In this document: piece by piece, positions 20,753 to 32,860 of the stretch
How the letters are laid out: each line of letters begins with the position of its first letter
Position numbering within the stretch: position 1 is the first letter of the stretch
Assembly: GCF_008831285.2 (NCBI RefSeq)
Contig: NC_045139.1
Coordinates: 32,399,706-32,463,705 of the forward strand
Direction of reading: 5' to 3'
Origin: Nymphaea colorata
Taxonomy: Eukaryota > Streptophyta > Magnoliopsida > Nymphaeales > Nymphaeaceae
Length of the DNA stretch: 64,000 nt
Notes under the pieces: generated by a model
Database searches by the model: none
Told to the model about the DNA's origin: nothing
Seen by the model: only the letters and a program-made list of their open reading frames with translations
Position numbers and translations under genes: made by a program

Positions 20753-21487
20753 TTGACGAGCCTCCTTGTGGAGACATCAGTGTGATCCATGTATGATTTT
20801 ATTTCACTTCCTTTTGTCTGGCTTTTTGGTGTTCCACGGCTCTGTGTGGGTGCTAAAACACGTCTGTCTTTTCTAGAATTTGATGAAGTTTGTATTAAAT
20901 TGAAGGTGTGCCATACTCTTGAACTTTTTGGGTGTACATTAATGGAGACCGGAAAATGCAGCCGTCACTTCTCGTTACATTCTTGTACCATGTATCCTAT
21001 CGACCTGCAACTTCACTATTTTGGATGTTATCAACATGAATCAATTGTCAGAATTTGTATTCTGGTATGCTAGTCCTTTTTACACTTGAAAAATATCGTG
21101 ATTCGTGAACATCTGTATCTAGCCATAGTGTTCATTGTGGTCCTTGAATTCAGTCACAAATATAATTCTTAGTTTTTTATCAGCAAAATTTTTGTTTCGG
21201 TGATAATAAAAAAAATTGTTTTTGTTGGAAAATCCTGGGAATTCTAAAAAAAAATGAAAAAAACGCACGAAATAATAGGAAACAATATGAAATCATGAGC
21301 TTTCTACTCATTTTCTTACAAAAATATGATAAAAATTCAAATAAAAAACTTTGTAATATATTGAACATGATCTTTCCAAAGTTTATATTTTTGCAAGCAT
21401 CGTTTGATTTGTTAGACATTCTAGCACATTTATTATAAAGTACAATGAAAAGTTGCCCGATGCCAACTTTGTCAAGTGAAAACTTGG
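20753..21487 (+). other. 3' UTR and downstream flank of the CLB1-like gene
   Basis: About the first 300-400 bases are of mixed composition as expected for a 3' UTR. From about 21170 the DNA becomes AT-rich with A- and T-runs. No exact poly(A) site can be assigned and no further gene is seen. Confidence 0.5.
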
Positions 21488-21947
21488 GTTTGATGTCACT
21501 TGTCCGTAGGCATACCGGAGCCCGAGTTCCGCCCAGTCCAATTAAAATAAAAAATATTTTAAATATAAATTAAAATTTTTTAAATATAAAATATATTTTA
21601 ATAATAAAATATATATTATTATTAAATAAAATAATAATAAACTTAAAACAAAAACTAATCTGGCCAAATCGAGCTTTCTATCGGGCCAGCGCAGGCCAGC
21701 TTTTTCGAGCCTGGGCCTAAACCTGGGCATTGGCCCTAGTGTACCCATCGGTTACCCAGTACCTAGTCTGATCGGGTTCGGGTCGGCTCGATAACTTTTA
21801 CATATCAAGTTTATTTTATTAATCTTATATATTTTATTATAAAAAATATTTTATATTTAAAAATTTTATTTTTATTAAAAAAAATATTTTTTATTGTAAC
21901 CGGGTTGAGCCCGAGCTCGGGTTTCGGGCATCAGGCATCGGGCCTGG
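21488..21947. repeat. Dispersed AT-core / GC-arm repeat, split by the chromovirus
   Basis: GC-rich words built on CGGGC/GGCCC flank AT-only cores. The chromovirus starts inside the final GC-rich arm after CCTGG (21943-21947), and the arm continues on the other side at 32866-33030. The same mosaic occurs at 9305-9525. Confidence 0.5.
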
Positions 21948-24900
21948 TGTCACACCCCGACCTTTTGACACTCAAACATTTTTTTTTTCTAACATCCAAC
22001 CTCGAGGTGTGACTACACAATAGTTCAGAAAGGAATGAGCCAAGCAATTCAAAACAATGGGGCAAGTTTTCCATTATATAGCATTTCAATTCAACTGTAC
22101 ATTTGACAAAAATGCCCCAAAATCACAACATCGATGCCTAATAAAAAACAAGGCATCAGTAAAACCAAAACCCGACGCACCGGCACTACAAAAAAAAACA
22201 AAACCCAAAACCTCCCCAGTAGGACGTGAGTGTAGCATTCTGCTCAGCCTGCTGCCCGGGTCCACCAAAACCTGAAAAAAAGAAACAACCGAAGGCTTAG
22301 CCTTCGCAGTATGGCAACAAACCAGGAAAAGTCCAAACCCTCTTAGGTCGGGCTCAGCACACAAGCAAACATCAGAACAATCTATCATTATGTCGTGTCA
22401 AGACACGACATGCAGAGGCCACTCAATGGCTACAATAACATAATTTCAATCACATGCAAGGCATCCTCAACATGTCACTTGCATTCATAAGCACAATAGT
22501 CACATGAACAACAATCCTATACATTTCAATCACATACATTTCAGTTTCATTACTATCACTGAATTTATAGTTCCTGTGGGTGCAAACATAGGCACGTGCA
22601 CACCGCGGGCGGCCCACAATCGAGAGACAACCCCCGTGGTGGCCCAGAACAGTATGGATCTATCTATCCGCTGCAGCGGTAGAGCACTCATCCATGGATG
22701 TGTGAATTCCAAGGAGAGATACTCAGCCTTCCCTAGGACACCCAGGTTGGGAAGGCGGGAGCCTACGCTCCAAGCACATCACACAACAGTACCCTGGGGC
22801 CTTGCACCGCCTGCGCTCCGAACAGGCGAGACCAGTGGCGAAAGCGGGACGACTCCCATACACATAGTCACATCCCACTGGCCTCTCATCTCTTATTCTT
22901 TCATTCTTATACTTATACTTGCACAAACACAATTAACTGGTTAGCTCATGAGGTTGGTTCACTTCACGAGTGAACCCATACCTCCAATTGCCTCCACACG
23001 AGGGTTACACATAACCACAACAGTTTTGGCTAACCGTCATAACAATATGGGTACAACTACCCACTGTGCAAACATTTGCATCATTGCCCGCGGCAATGGG
23101 TATTCAATAAACATAACATTCACATTCATCATCATAACAATCACATTTTTGAAAACTTAGCCAAACCACAGAGAGTAGTCTCAATCTGTGGTGGGCTCGT
23201 AGCTGTCCTATGCAGTTACCATTCTAGAATGTTTTCTAATTCACAATTGGGGTCGAGGAGACACTCGACTCGATACCCCGCCTCATTTGTCCTAAACAGT
23301 TATCAATTCTAGCATGCACATGCAAATGCGTAACATTATCAAAACAATTACTATAAGTCTTTCAAAACAATTCATATCATATATCAATTTATGTACATGC
23401 ATACACACATTCATTCACGGAACACTCAATCAATTCACATCACAAATCCTAGGATCCCATGATCCTAGGAACACACATTCATTCACTTGCCCAAGCAGGG
23501 ATTTACCTGGAATGTCGCCATACCTGTGGCGCGTTCACAAGAATCTTCAAAATGCCTCGAGCTTCGAATCCGGTAGCTCAAGGTCGACGGGACGTACCCG
23601 GTGTACCTGCAAACACAAACACAAGATAAGATTCCTACTACATACCTCAACAATTCAAACAAAAACAAAACAAAATCATTGAGGCACGTGTCATCGCCTC
23701 AAGAGGGTGTCGACGGGTAGTGTCGACCCACAAGTTCTCCAATAGGTCACTTCCCAACTTCTAGCCGTGCCAATAGATGGCAAAACTCAAAGCCCTCAAT
23801 CCGTCTATCACTAACGCCTTTCTCAAACTCTCTTTTTCTTAAATCAAGGCGTCTACCACAAAGATACATCCAACTTATGTACGTTATCCCTATTTAACTC
23901 CAAGATGCACCCGTTCACAAAAACGCGTGCTACAAGCTCACTAAAACGGTCCTAAATCTTCCCCACAACCTCACAAATCCTACCATGTTTCCCCTAATGC
24001 TTCGAAAATTAATCCATCAAGCTTAAATAATCATCCAATATATGAATCTTCGCTTTCCAACATAATTGCAAGCTTTCCCCCAAAGACGAAATCACTAACA
24101 TGTGCTCCAAATAATCAATTCTAAGCTCTAGCATGCTCAAACAATAATTATATGCGTTCCCAAGAAAAATATATCATAAAATAGGTTCAATTTCGCCTTG
24201 CTCACCCCGATTGAAGGTCTAAACTGCTGTAATCCTCTCGGCAGCCACCTCACGCGTCCAAGTGGTCCCCAAACTGCTAAAATCCTCCAATGCCGCCACT
24301 ACCAAGGCCTTCTCTAATTGCTGTTACGAGGGGGAGGACAAATCCCCAAGCTAAAATCAGATCCAACAGTGATAGAATAGTGAAAATCAATGAGAGAGAG
24401 TGCTTGATTGGAGAAAATAGAAAACAAACAGAAAATGGGGAGAGAGCGTGAAGCGTGGACAGAGAGGGAGGTCGAATAGAGGGAGAAAGAGAGAAAAACG
24501 GAGGGAGACTGATAGGGGAGAAGGTTCGGTCAAAAGGGGAAAAGAAGGCAGTGAGGGGAGAGGACGGGAGAGAAGAGAGAGACGGTGGAGAGTGAGGAGA
24601 GGGATTGTGTGGAGAAGAGGGCATGAGAGAAAAGAGGGAGACGGCCAGAGAGAGGCGTTGGGTGAAGAGGGGAGACGAGAGACAGTGGGAGAGGGAGGAG
24701 GAAAAAGAAAACGGGAAGAAGAAGAGAGAAGAGAGGAAGAGGCAGGGGACGACAGGGTTCACCTCAAGTGCCACCGTCGTCGCCGTCGCCCTCGCCCTCG
24801 CCGCCGCCCTCGCCCTCGCCGCCGCCCTCGCCCTCGCCGCCGCCGTCGTCGCCCTCGCCGCCGCCGTCGTCTTCTTCCCTGAGTTTCGGTCGTGGGTAAG

Positions 24901-25035
24901 GAGGAGACGGTAAGAGGAAAACGAAGGAGAAGAGAAAGCGAGGGAGGAGAGACGGCGTCGGGCTCCCTCGCGTGGGGCTAGGGTCCGGGTCTGGACCCTG
25001 ACCCGACCTGCTCTGCCCAAACGCCTCGCGTTACA
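21948..25035 (-). repeat. 3' LTR of the chromovirus (left copy, 3088 bp)
   Basis: It begins TGTCACACCCCGACC and ends CGCGTTACA in plus orientation. By eye it differs from the right copy by only occasional substitutions, plus a longer GCC/CTC-type repeat at about 24772-24870 that explains most of the 45-bp length difference. The part 24430-24770 is almost purely purine on the plus strand, so long open frames there are composition artefacts. Confidence 0.95.
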
Positions 25036-25048
25036 TCCTACCCTCCTA
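25036..25048 (-). promoter_or_regulatory. Polypurine tract of the chromovirus
   Basis: On the minus strand the 13 bases next to the left LTR read TAGGAGGGTAGGA, purine-rich and directly abutting the LTR, as needed for plus-strand priming. Confidence 0.8.
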
Positions 25049-25082
25049 AAAAAAAATTCGTCCTCGAAATTTAGATCGTACC

Positions 25083-26567
25083 TCAGTGCAAGAATAAATG
25101 TGGATATCTCTTCCGCATGTCCTCCTCAGGTTCCCATGTGCTCTCCTTCAATCCATGGTACTGCCATTCCACCTTCACTAACGGAATTCTTTTCGTGCGA
25201 AGCACTTGCTCTCTTCGATCCACAATTTTAATAGGTTTTTCTTCCATTGTCAGATCATCTTGCACCCGAATACCTTGAAAATCAATCACATGAGTCGGAT
25301 CTGGTGCGTACTTTCGAAGCATGGAAACATGAAAAACGTCATGAACATGGCTCAAGTCTGGTGGTAGTGCCAATCTATAAGCCACCTCTCCAATCTTCTC
25401 TAATATCTCAAAAGGTCCTACGAACCTCGGGCTCAACTTTCCCTTCACACCAAAACGAAAAACACCTCTAGTAGGGGAAATCTTCAAAAACACATGATCA
25501 CCAACCTCAAAAGTCAATTCTCTACGGCGAATGTCGGCATAGCTTTTCTGTCTACTCTGAGCAGTTAACAACTTTTTCCTTATCAATTGCACTTGGTCGA
25601 TGTAGTGTTGCAAAACTAAAGGGTTTTCGATTTTACCATCGCCCAAATCGGTCCAACAAGCTGGCGATCTGCACGGCCTTCCATACAAAGCCTCAAAAGG
25701 TGCCATCCCAATACTAGAGTGGTAACTGTTATTATATGCAAATTCTGCCAGTTTCACATGTTTGTCTCATTCTCCTTTCCACTCTAAGACACATGCACGC
25801 AACATGTCCTCTAAGGTCTGAATGGTCCTCTCTGATTGCCCATCAGTTTGGGGGTGGAACGCTGTGCTTAACTTAAGCTTGGTACCCAAAGCCTTCTGCA
25901 ATTGCCCCCAAAATCTAGAGGTAAAATGTGGATCTCGATCCGAAATGATAGACCTTGGCACACCATGCAATCTCACTATCTCGCCAATATAAAACTCTGC
26001 GAGACTTTCCAAAGACTGATTAATTCTAATAGACAGAAAATGAGCAGACTTCGTCAGTCGATCAACAATCACCCATATGGCATCATGTTGTCTTCGGGTG
26101 TGAGGTAATTCAACTACAAAATCCATTGTAATGTCTTCCCATTTCCACACCGAGATATCGATTCTCTGCAACAAGCCGCCGGGCCGTTGATGCTCTGCTT
26201 TTACTTGTTGGCAAACTAAGCACTTTGCCACATATTCTGCAATTTTACGCTTCATTCCAGGCCACCAAAAAATTCTCTTCATATCCTGAAACATCTTTGT
26301 ACAGCCAGGGTGTATAGAAAACTTAGATTTGTGAGCTTCATCCAGCAACCGTCGCTTCACCCCTTCATCTCTAGGGACCCACAATCTATGTCGAAACCGC
26401 AATGAACCAACTTCATCTTGATGCCAAAAAGCATCTACCTTCTTACACTCTTCCACGTTCTTAGCAAAATCAGGATCTTCCTTTTGCTTCAATAAAAGCT
26501 CTTCCATCAAAGGGTGTTGTATCACGGCACTCATCGTTGCTTTGTTCTCGCCACAAAGGTAAGGTTG
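25083..26567 (-). pseudogene. Integrase with C-terminal chromodomain
   Basis: The zinc-binding HHCC region (ends [11 protein letters not shown]), the DDE core (Asp in TMDFVVELP, Asp in [10 protein letters not shown], Glu in [12 protein letters not shown]) and the GPF-type module (LSPRFVGPFEIL) are intact. A chromodomain follows at the very end (VKVEWQYHG ... STWEPEEDMR). One TGA at 25767-25769 splits the core where Trp is conserved. The chromodomain marks the element as a chromovirus, a group that tends to target histone-marked heterochromatin. Confidence 0.94.
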
Positions 26568-26570
26568 TCA

Positions 26571-27041
26571 TGCTATCACATCTTGTAACAAATTCCAAGA
26601 ACATGCTAACATACTGTACATCGTTGCCTTAGCTTACCTGCTCAAAGCATCAGCCACCACATTCGCCTTGCCTGGATGATATGATATCGTGAAATCATAA
26701 TCTTTTAGGTATTCAATCCATCTTCTTTGCCTCAAATTAAGATCCCTTTGGGAGAATATATATTTCAAAGACTTGTGATCTGTAAACACTTCAAATGTTG
26801 TCCAATAGAGATAATGCCTCCAAATCTTTAGTGCAAACACAACTGCTCCCAACTCCAAATCATGAGTGGGATAGTGTTGTTTGTGTGTCTTCAACTGCCT
26901 TGATGCATAAGCCACCACACGGCCATTTTGCATCAGTACACAACCACAACCGATTCCTGATACATCTGTGTACAGTACAAAACCCGAATGACCTGATGGA
27001 AGCGTCAGAATATGAGCAGCAGTAAGCTTGTCCTTCAGAGT
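26571..27041 (-). pseudogene. RNase H domain and linker
   Basis: Reads through [47 protein letters not shown] and ends in NVVADALSR, the usual end of the Ty3/gypsy RNase H. Stops follow at 26634-26636 and 26568-26570 in the linker before integrase. Confidence 0.92.
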
Positions 27042-28139
27042 TTAAAAACTCCTCTCACACTCTTCATTCCAAATAAACTTCACTCCTTTTCTCAATAGCT
27101 TAGTCATTGGTGTAGCTATTTTCGAAAAGTCTTGTATAAACCTGCGATAATATCCTGCCAATCCCAAAAAGCTTCTAACCTCGGTTACACTGCATGGCGT
27201 CCTCCAGTCCTGCACAGCTGACACCTTAGCCGGATCGACGGATACTCCATCCTTAGAGATTACATGACCCAGAAAGTTTACCTTCTCTAGCCAAAATTCA
27301 CATTTTGAATACTTGGCATATAACTTATGCTTGCGCAAAAGACCCAATACACTTCTCAAGTGATCTCTATGCTCTGCCACACTCTCTGAGTACACCAAAA
27401 TATCATCAACAAAAACAATAACAAATCGATCCAAGAATTCTTGGAAAACTCTCATGAGGTCCATGAACGCTGCGGGAGCATTGGTCAACCCAAAAGGCAT
27501 GACCCTGAATTCATAATGTCCATATCTAGTTCGAAAAGCAGTCTTAACAACATCTTCCTCTCGTATCAAGAGTTGATGATAACATGTCCTCAGATCGATC
27601 TTGGAGAATACTCTTGCATTTTTGAGTTGATCAAACAAGTCTTCAATTCTTGGAAGCGGATACTTATTCTTGATGGTGACTAGATTCAACATGCGATAAT
27701 CTATACACAAACGCATTGTCCCATCTTTCTTCTTAACAAACAATACTGGTGCCCCCCACAGTGACACACTAAGTCGAATGAAGCCCTTGTCTAAGAGCTC
27801 CTGCAGTTGCTTCTTCAATTCTTCTAACTCTGCCGGTGCCATACAATAGGGTGCCTTAGAAATAGGAGCTGTCTCAGGTGACAACTCTATCTTGAATTCC
27901 ACTTCTCGTGTTGGAGGCAAACTTGACAGTTCCTCAGGGAACACATCGGGGTACTCACTCACAACGGCAACTTCCTGCAACCTCACCGATTCAGTCTCAT
28001 TGGTCAACACATTGACCAAGAAAGCAACACTTCCATTTTCTATCAACCGTTTAGCTTTCAATACAGACACCATTATCTTGTCAGTTCGACTAGCTTTGCG
28101 AACATGGAATTCCACAGGTTGCATTTCATCAGTCAACAA
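27042..28139 (-). pseudogene. Reverse transcriptase domain
   Basis: A 365-codon open stretch holds the complete palm and fingers, including [47 protein letters not shown] and the catalytic FVDD box in [11 protein letters not shown], then [12 protein letters not shown]. It ends at a TAA at 27042 where the family usually has a Gln codon. This is the best preserved part of pol. Confidence 0.95.
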
Positions 28140-28187
28140 CTATATTTGCTTCTTCATGCAATCTATATTAGCATAATGCACATATAA

Positions 28188-28679
28188 TCAATCCATGCTC
28201 AAAATCACATCAAATTCACTGAAACTCATGATCACTAACTGTGCAGGTAAGTGATGTTGATGGATCACCACGTCCACATCCGAAAGATACTTGCGACAAG
28301 ACTCTTGAGCATGTATAGGGCTAACGACTTTTAAAACATACGGCATCTTCCTAGCCGACACTTCTAGTGAAATAGCAAATCGACTAGATATAAATGAATG
28401 AGTCACCCCTGCATCAAACAACACTTTAGCAATATGAGAACCAACAAGTAAAGTACCTTCAACAAGGTCGTGTGCCTGAAGCTCCTCCACAGTAGTAGCA
28501 TAGACATGACCCGACGTCTGTCGTGCGCTAGAAGGACCGGCCTCAGGCTTCTTCAACTCTCTTTCTTTCTTTAAGGGACAATCCTTGATGAAGTGCCCCA
28601 TCCTTCTACAGTGTAAGCAAGATCCAATCTATCGACAGCACGACTTCCCAGGGTGCACACGTGAACAAGTAGGGCACCT
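28188..28679 (-). pseudogene. Zinc knuckle and aspartic protease region
   Basis: An intact CCHC knuckle (C-x2-C-x4-H-x4-C, residues CLHCRRMGHFIKDC) is readable at about 28575-28616, just downstream of a TAG at 28629. The protease follows, but its active-site triad reads Asp-Ala-Gly (codons 28407-28415) where the family has Asp-Ser/Thr-Gly. The protease is therefore probably inactive even apart from the stops. Confidence 0.85.
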
Positions 28680-28847
28680 CTATAAAGTCGGAGTGGCCAC
28701 TGACCCCTGTGTGGCCTCACTGCGGGTTGGCTGGTTCTGGTGATCCTTCTGTGTCCTCGCCCAGTCTTCTTCTATACATCTTGCCATAGTGACCGTCTCG
28801 TCCAAGTCACGAGGTCTGCTCGTCAAAACTTTAGTTCGCAGTCCCTC

Positions 28848-29582
28848 TCACAGACCGCGCACAAACTTGCCTGCTTTGGCTCCGTCTGTAGTGTAGAAGT
28901 GTGGGCAATACGCCTCCAAGTGTCGATATCTTGTAATATATTCCTCCAAGCTCATTTGATTTTGCTGTAGATCAAGAAACTCTTGCATGTTCTTGTCTCT
29001 AGCATGCACTGGGTAGTAGGTGTTGAGGAAGGAATCTCTAAACTGCTTCCAAGAAATTGACGGTTGGCCTGCATACCGGATCTCAAGAGTTGATTTCCAC
29101 CAGTCCATGGCATCACCTTTCAGCAGGTAAGTGCCATAGTTCACTTTGTCTTCCTCAGGCATCTTCAGAAGCACAAAGATGCGTTCAACTTCCTCAATCC
29201 ACTGCTTTGCCTTATCGTGACTGCACCCTCCTGAAAAGATAGGCGGCTGCATCGCCATGAATTGTTGAAACGACACCGCTGATGCCTTCTCCTTAAGTGG
29301 CGCAGTGGTGTCCCCTGAAGGAGACGTATTACTCCTCTGGTTACTGACCATGGACTGCACAAGGGAGGTCAGTGTTTGCAACGTGGTCAGCAAAATAGTC
29401 TGCTGGTCCACAGGTGGAGTCTACCTCAGTGGGGTTTGAGCACCCCCACCCAGTTGGGCATACTGGTGCCCTGACGTACTGTCATCGCGTGGGGTATGCG
29501 CATCGGAATGGGCCGGACTAGGCTCTCTCTGTGCCTCTGTGGACGGCCCAGCTCGCTTTTTACCCTTACGATGATATTCCAT
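28848..29582 (-). pseudogene. gag (capsid) region of the chromovirus
   Basis: After a basic, Pro/Ser-rich start and one stop at 29421, the region contains a retrotransposon gag domain with the landmarks AKQWIEEVERIF, DWWKSTLE, WKQFRDSFLNTYYP and EYITRYRHLEAYCP. The capsid core ends at the TGA at 28848. Confidence 0.9.
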
Positions 29583-29801
29583 CTGTACAAACAAGAACCT
29601 TAATCTCAAATCCAGTCTATGACTAATCTCACAAATCAAATCACAACGTGCATTAGCACGAAGTTCAAAACATAGATCACATTACGTACTTATACGTGAA
29701 AAAGCATAACCACAAGAACAATCTAATCAAATGAATGCGTAGCTGGGCAACACGGCTTCACAAATAGGCTTTAACTCACATCCATAGTGGGGTTTGCCAT
29801 G

Positions 29802-29813
29802 GCTCTGATACCA
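29802..29813 (-). promoter_or_regulatory. Primer binding site for initiator-Met tRNA
   Basis: The minus strand reads TGGTATCAGAGC, complementary to the 3' end of plant initiator methionine tRNA, four bases inside the right (5') LTR. This is the standard primer of chromoviruses. Confidence 0.92.
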
Positions 29814-29817
29814 AAAC

Positions 29818-32800
29818 TGTCACACCCCGACCTTTTGACACTCAAACATTTTTTTTTTTCTAACATCCAACCTCGAGGTGTGACTACACAATAGTTCAGA
29901 AAGGAATGAACCAAGCAATTCAAAACAATGGGGCAAGCTTTCCATTATATAGCATTTCAATTCAACTGTACATTTGACAAAAATGCCCCAAAATCACAAC
30001 ATCGATGCCTAATAAAAAACAAGGCATCAGTAAAACCAAAACCCGACGCGTCGGCACTACAAAAAAAAACAAAACCCAAAACCTCCCCAGTAGGACGTGA
30101 GTGTAGCCCTCTGCTCAGCCTGCTGCCTGGGTCCACCAAAACCTGAAAAAAAAGAAACAATCGAAGGCTTAGCCTTCGCAGTATGGCAACAAGCCAGGAA
30201 AAGTCCAGACCTTCTTAGGTCGGGCTCAGCACACAAGCAAACATCAGAACAATCTATCATTATGTCGTGTCAAGACACAACATGCAGAGGCCACTCAATG
30301 GCTACAATAACATAATTTCAATCACATGCAAGGCATCCTCAACATGTCACTTGCATTCATAAGCACAACAGTCACATGCACAACAATCCTATACATTTCA
30401 ATCACATACATTTCAGTTTCATTACTATCAGTGAATTTACAGTTCATGTGGGTGCAAACATAGGCACGTGCACACCGCGGGCGGCCCACAGCCGAGAGAC
30501 AACCCTCGTGGTGGCCCAGAATAGTATGGATCCATCTATCCGCTGCAGCGGTAGAGCACTTATCCATGGATGTGTGAATTCCAAGGAGAGATACTCAGCC
30601 TTCCCGAGGACACCCAGGTTAGGAAGGCGGGAGCCTACGCTCCAAGCACATCACACAACAGTACCCTGGGGCCTTGCACCGTCTGCGCTCCGAACAGGCG
30701 AGACCAGTGGCGAAAGCATGACGACTCCCATACACATAGTCACATCCCACTGGCCTCTCATCTCTTATTCTTTCATTCTTATACTTATACTTGCACAAAC
30801 ACAATTAACTGGCTAGCTCATGAGGTTGGTTCACTTCACGAGTGAACCCACACCTCCAATTGCCTCCACACGAGGGTTACACATAACCACAACAGTTTTG
30901 GCTAACCGTCATAACAATATGGGTACAACTACCCACTGTGCAAACATTTGCATCATTGCCCGCGGCAATGGGTAATCAATAAACATAACATTCACATTCA
31001 TCATCATAACAATCACATCTTTGAAAACTTAGCCAAACCACAGAGAGTAGTCTCAATCTGTGGTGGGCTCGTAGCTGTCTTATGCAGTTATCATTCTAGG
31101 ATGTTTTCTAATGCACAATTGGGGTCGAGGAGACACTCGACTCGATACCCCGCCTCATTTGTCCTAAACAATTATCAATTCTAGCATGCACATGCAAATG
31201 CGTAACATTATCAAAACAATTACTATAAGCCTTTCAAAACAATTCATATCATATATCAATTTATGTACATGCATACACACATTCATTCACGGAACACTCA
31301 ATCAATTCACATCACAAATCCTAGGATCCCATGATCCTAGGAACACACATTCATTCACTTGCCGAGGCAGGGATTTACCTGGAATGTCGCCATACCTGTG
31401 GCGCGTTCACAATAATCTTCAAAATGCCTCGAGCTTCGAATCCGGTAGCTCAAGGTCGACGGGACGTACCCAGTGTACCTGCAAACACAAACACAAGATA
31501 AGATTCCTACTACATACCTCAACAATTCAAACAAAAACAAAAACAAAACAAAATCATTGAGACACCTGTCATCGCCTCAAGAGGGTGTCGACGGGTAGTG
31601 TCGACCCACAAGTTCTCCAATAGGTCACTTCCCAACTTCTAGCCGTGCCAATAGATGGCAAAACTCAAAGCCCTCAATCCGTCTATCACTAACGCCTTTC
31701 TCAAACTCTCTTTTTCTTAAATCAAGGCGTCTACTACAAAGATACATTCAACTTATGTACGTTATCCCTATTTAACTCCAAGATGCACCCGTTCACAAAA
31801 ACGCGAGCTACAAGCTCACTAAAACGGTCCTAAATCTTCCCCACAACCTCACAAATCCTACCATGTTTCCCCTAATGCTTCGAAAATTAATCCATCAAGC
31901 TTAAATAATCATCCAATATATGAATCTTCGCTTTCCAACATAATTGCAAGCTTTCCCCCAAAAACGAAATCACTAACATGTGCTCCAAATAATCAATTCT
32001 AAGCTCTAGCATGCTCAAACAATAATTATACGCGTTCCCAAGAAAAATATATCATAAAATAGGTTCAATTTCGCCTTGCTCACCCCGATTGAAGGTCTAA
32101 ACTGCTGTAATCCTCCCGACATCCACCTCACGCGTCCAAGTGGTCCCCAAACTGCTAAAATCCTCCAATGCCGCCACTACCAAGGCCTTCTCTAATTGCT
32201 GTTACGAGGGGGAGGACAAATTCCCAAGCTGAAATCGGATCCAACAGTGATAGAATAGTGAAAATCAGTGAGAGAGAGTGCTTGATTGGAGAAAATAGAA
32301 AACAAACAAAAAATGGGGAGAGAGCGTGAAGCGTGGATAGAGAGGGAGGTCGAATAGAGGGAGAAAGAGAGAAAAACGGAGGGGGACTGATAGGGGAGAG
32401 GGTTCGGTCAAAAGGGGAAAAGAAGGCAGTGAGGGGAGAGGACGGGAGAGAAGAGAGAGACGGTGGAGAGTGAGGAGAGGGATTGTGTGGAGAAGAGGGC
32501 ATGAGAGAAAAGAGGGAGACGGCCAGAGAGAGGCGTTGGGTGAAGAGGGGAGACGAGAGAGAGACAGTGGGAGAGGGAGGAGGGAAAAGAAAACGGGAAG
32601 AAGAAGAGAGAAGAGAGGAAGAGGCAGGGGACGACAGGGTTCACCTCAAGTGCCGCCGTCGTCGCCCTCGCCGTCGCCCTCGCCGCCGCCGTCGTCTTCT
32701 TCCCTGAGTTCCGATCGTGGGTAAGGAGGAGACGGTAAGAGGAAAACGAAGGAGAAGAGAAAGCGAGGGAGGAGAGACGGCGTCGGGCTCCCTCGCGTGG

Positions 32801-32860
32801 GGCTAGGGTCCGGGTCTGGACCCTGACCCGACCCGCTCTGCCCAAACGCCTCGCGTTACA
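29818..32860 (-). repeat. 5' LTR of the chromovirus (right copy, 3043 bp)
   Basis: Same ends as the left copy. Transcription should run on the minus strand; a TATATAAT box at 29944-29951 (minus) is a candidate core promoter, which would leave a short R-U5. The GCC/CTC repeat at about 32650-32697 is shorter than in the left LTR. Confidence 0.95.

Larger units (their letters stand above)
25083..29582 (-). pseudogene. Chromovirus gag-pol polyprotein, single frame with ten stops
   Basis: From the ATG at 29582-29580 to the final stop at 25083-25085 everything lies in one minus-strand frame of 1500 codons. No frameshift is seen. Ten internal stop codons break it: 29421-29423, 28848-28850, 28680-28682, 28629-28631, 28188-28190, 28140-28142, 27042-27044, 26634-26636, 26568-26570 and 25767-25769. 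Several sit at positions where the family normally has Trp, Gln or Arg (TGA for TGG, TAA for CAA, TGA for CGA), as expected of C-to-T decay of methylated DNA. The protein would act as a cytoplasmic particle and a nuclear integration complex. Confidence 0.93.
21948..32860 (-). mobile_element. Full-length Ty3/gypsy chromovirus (Tekay/Del-like), non-functional
   Basis: Two direct repeats of about 3 kb (21948-25035 and 29818-32860), each TG...CA, bound the element. Both sides carry the 5-bp duplication CCTGG (21943-21947 and 32861-32865), so this is an intact insertion. The coding strand is minus. A primer binding site for initiator-Met tRNA lies beside the right LTR and a polypurine tract beside the left LTR. 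The internal region holds gag, zinc knuckle, protease, reverse transcriptase, RNase H, integrase and a C-terminal chromodomain in one reading frame. That order, with the chromodomain and long LTRs, is typical of the Tekay/Del lineage. Ten in-frame stop codons prevent translation of a full polyprotein. Confidence 0.96.

Noticed and set aside
22504-22944. Open frame of 146 codons in the LTR, also present at 30376-30816
   Set aside because: It is duplicated only because the LTR is duplicated; it lies antisense to the element and has no recognised domain.
24277-25020. Long open frames rich in Arg/Glu (plus) or Ser/Pro/Leu (minus) in the left LTR, repeated at 32155-32845
   Set aside because: They lie in purine-only LTR sequence, have low complexity, and the reading differs between the two LTRs after an indel, so they are composition artefacts.
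21948-32860. The two 3-kb near-identical blocks as a segmental gene duplication
   Set aside because: TG...CA ends, the CCTGG target duplication, primer site and polypurine tract show that they are LTRs of one element.
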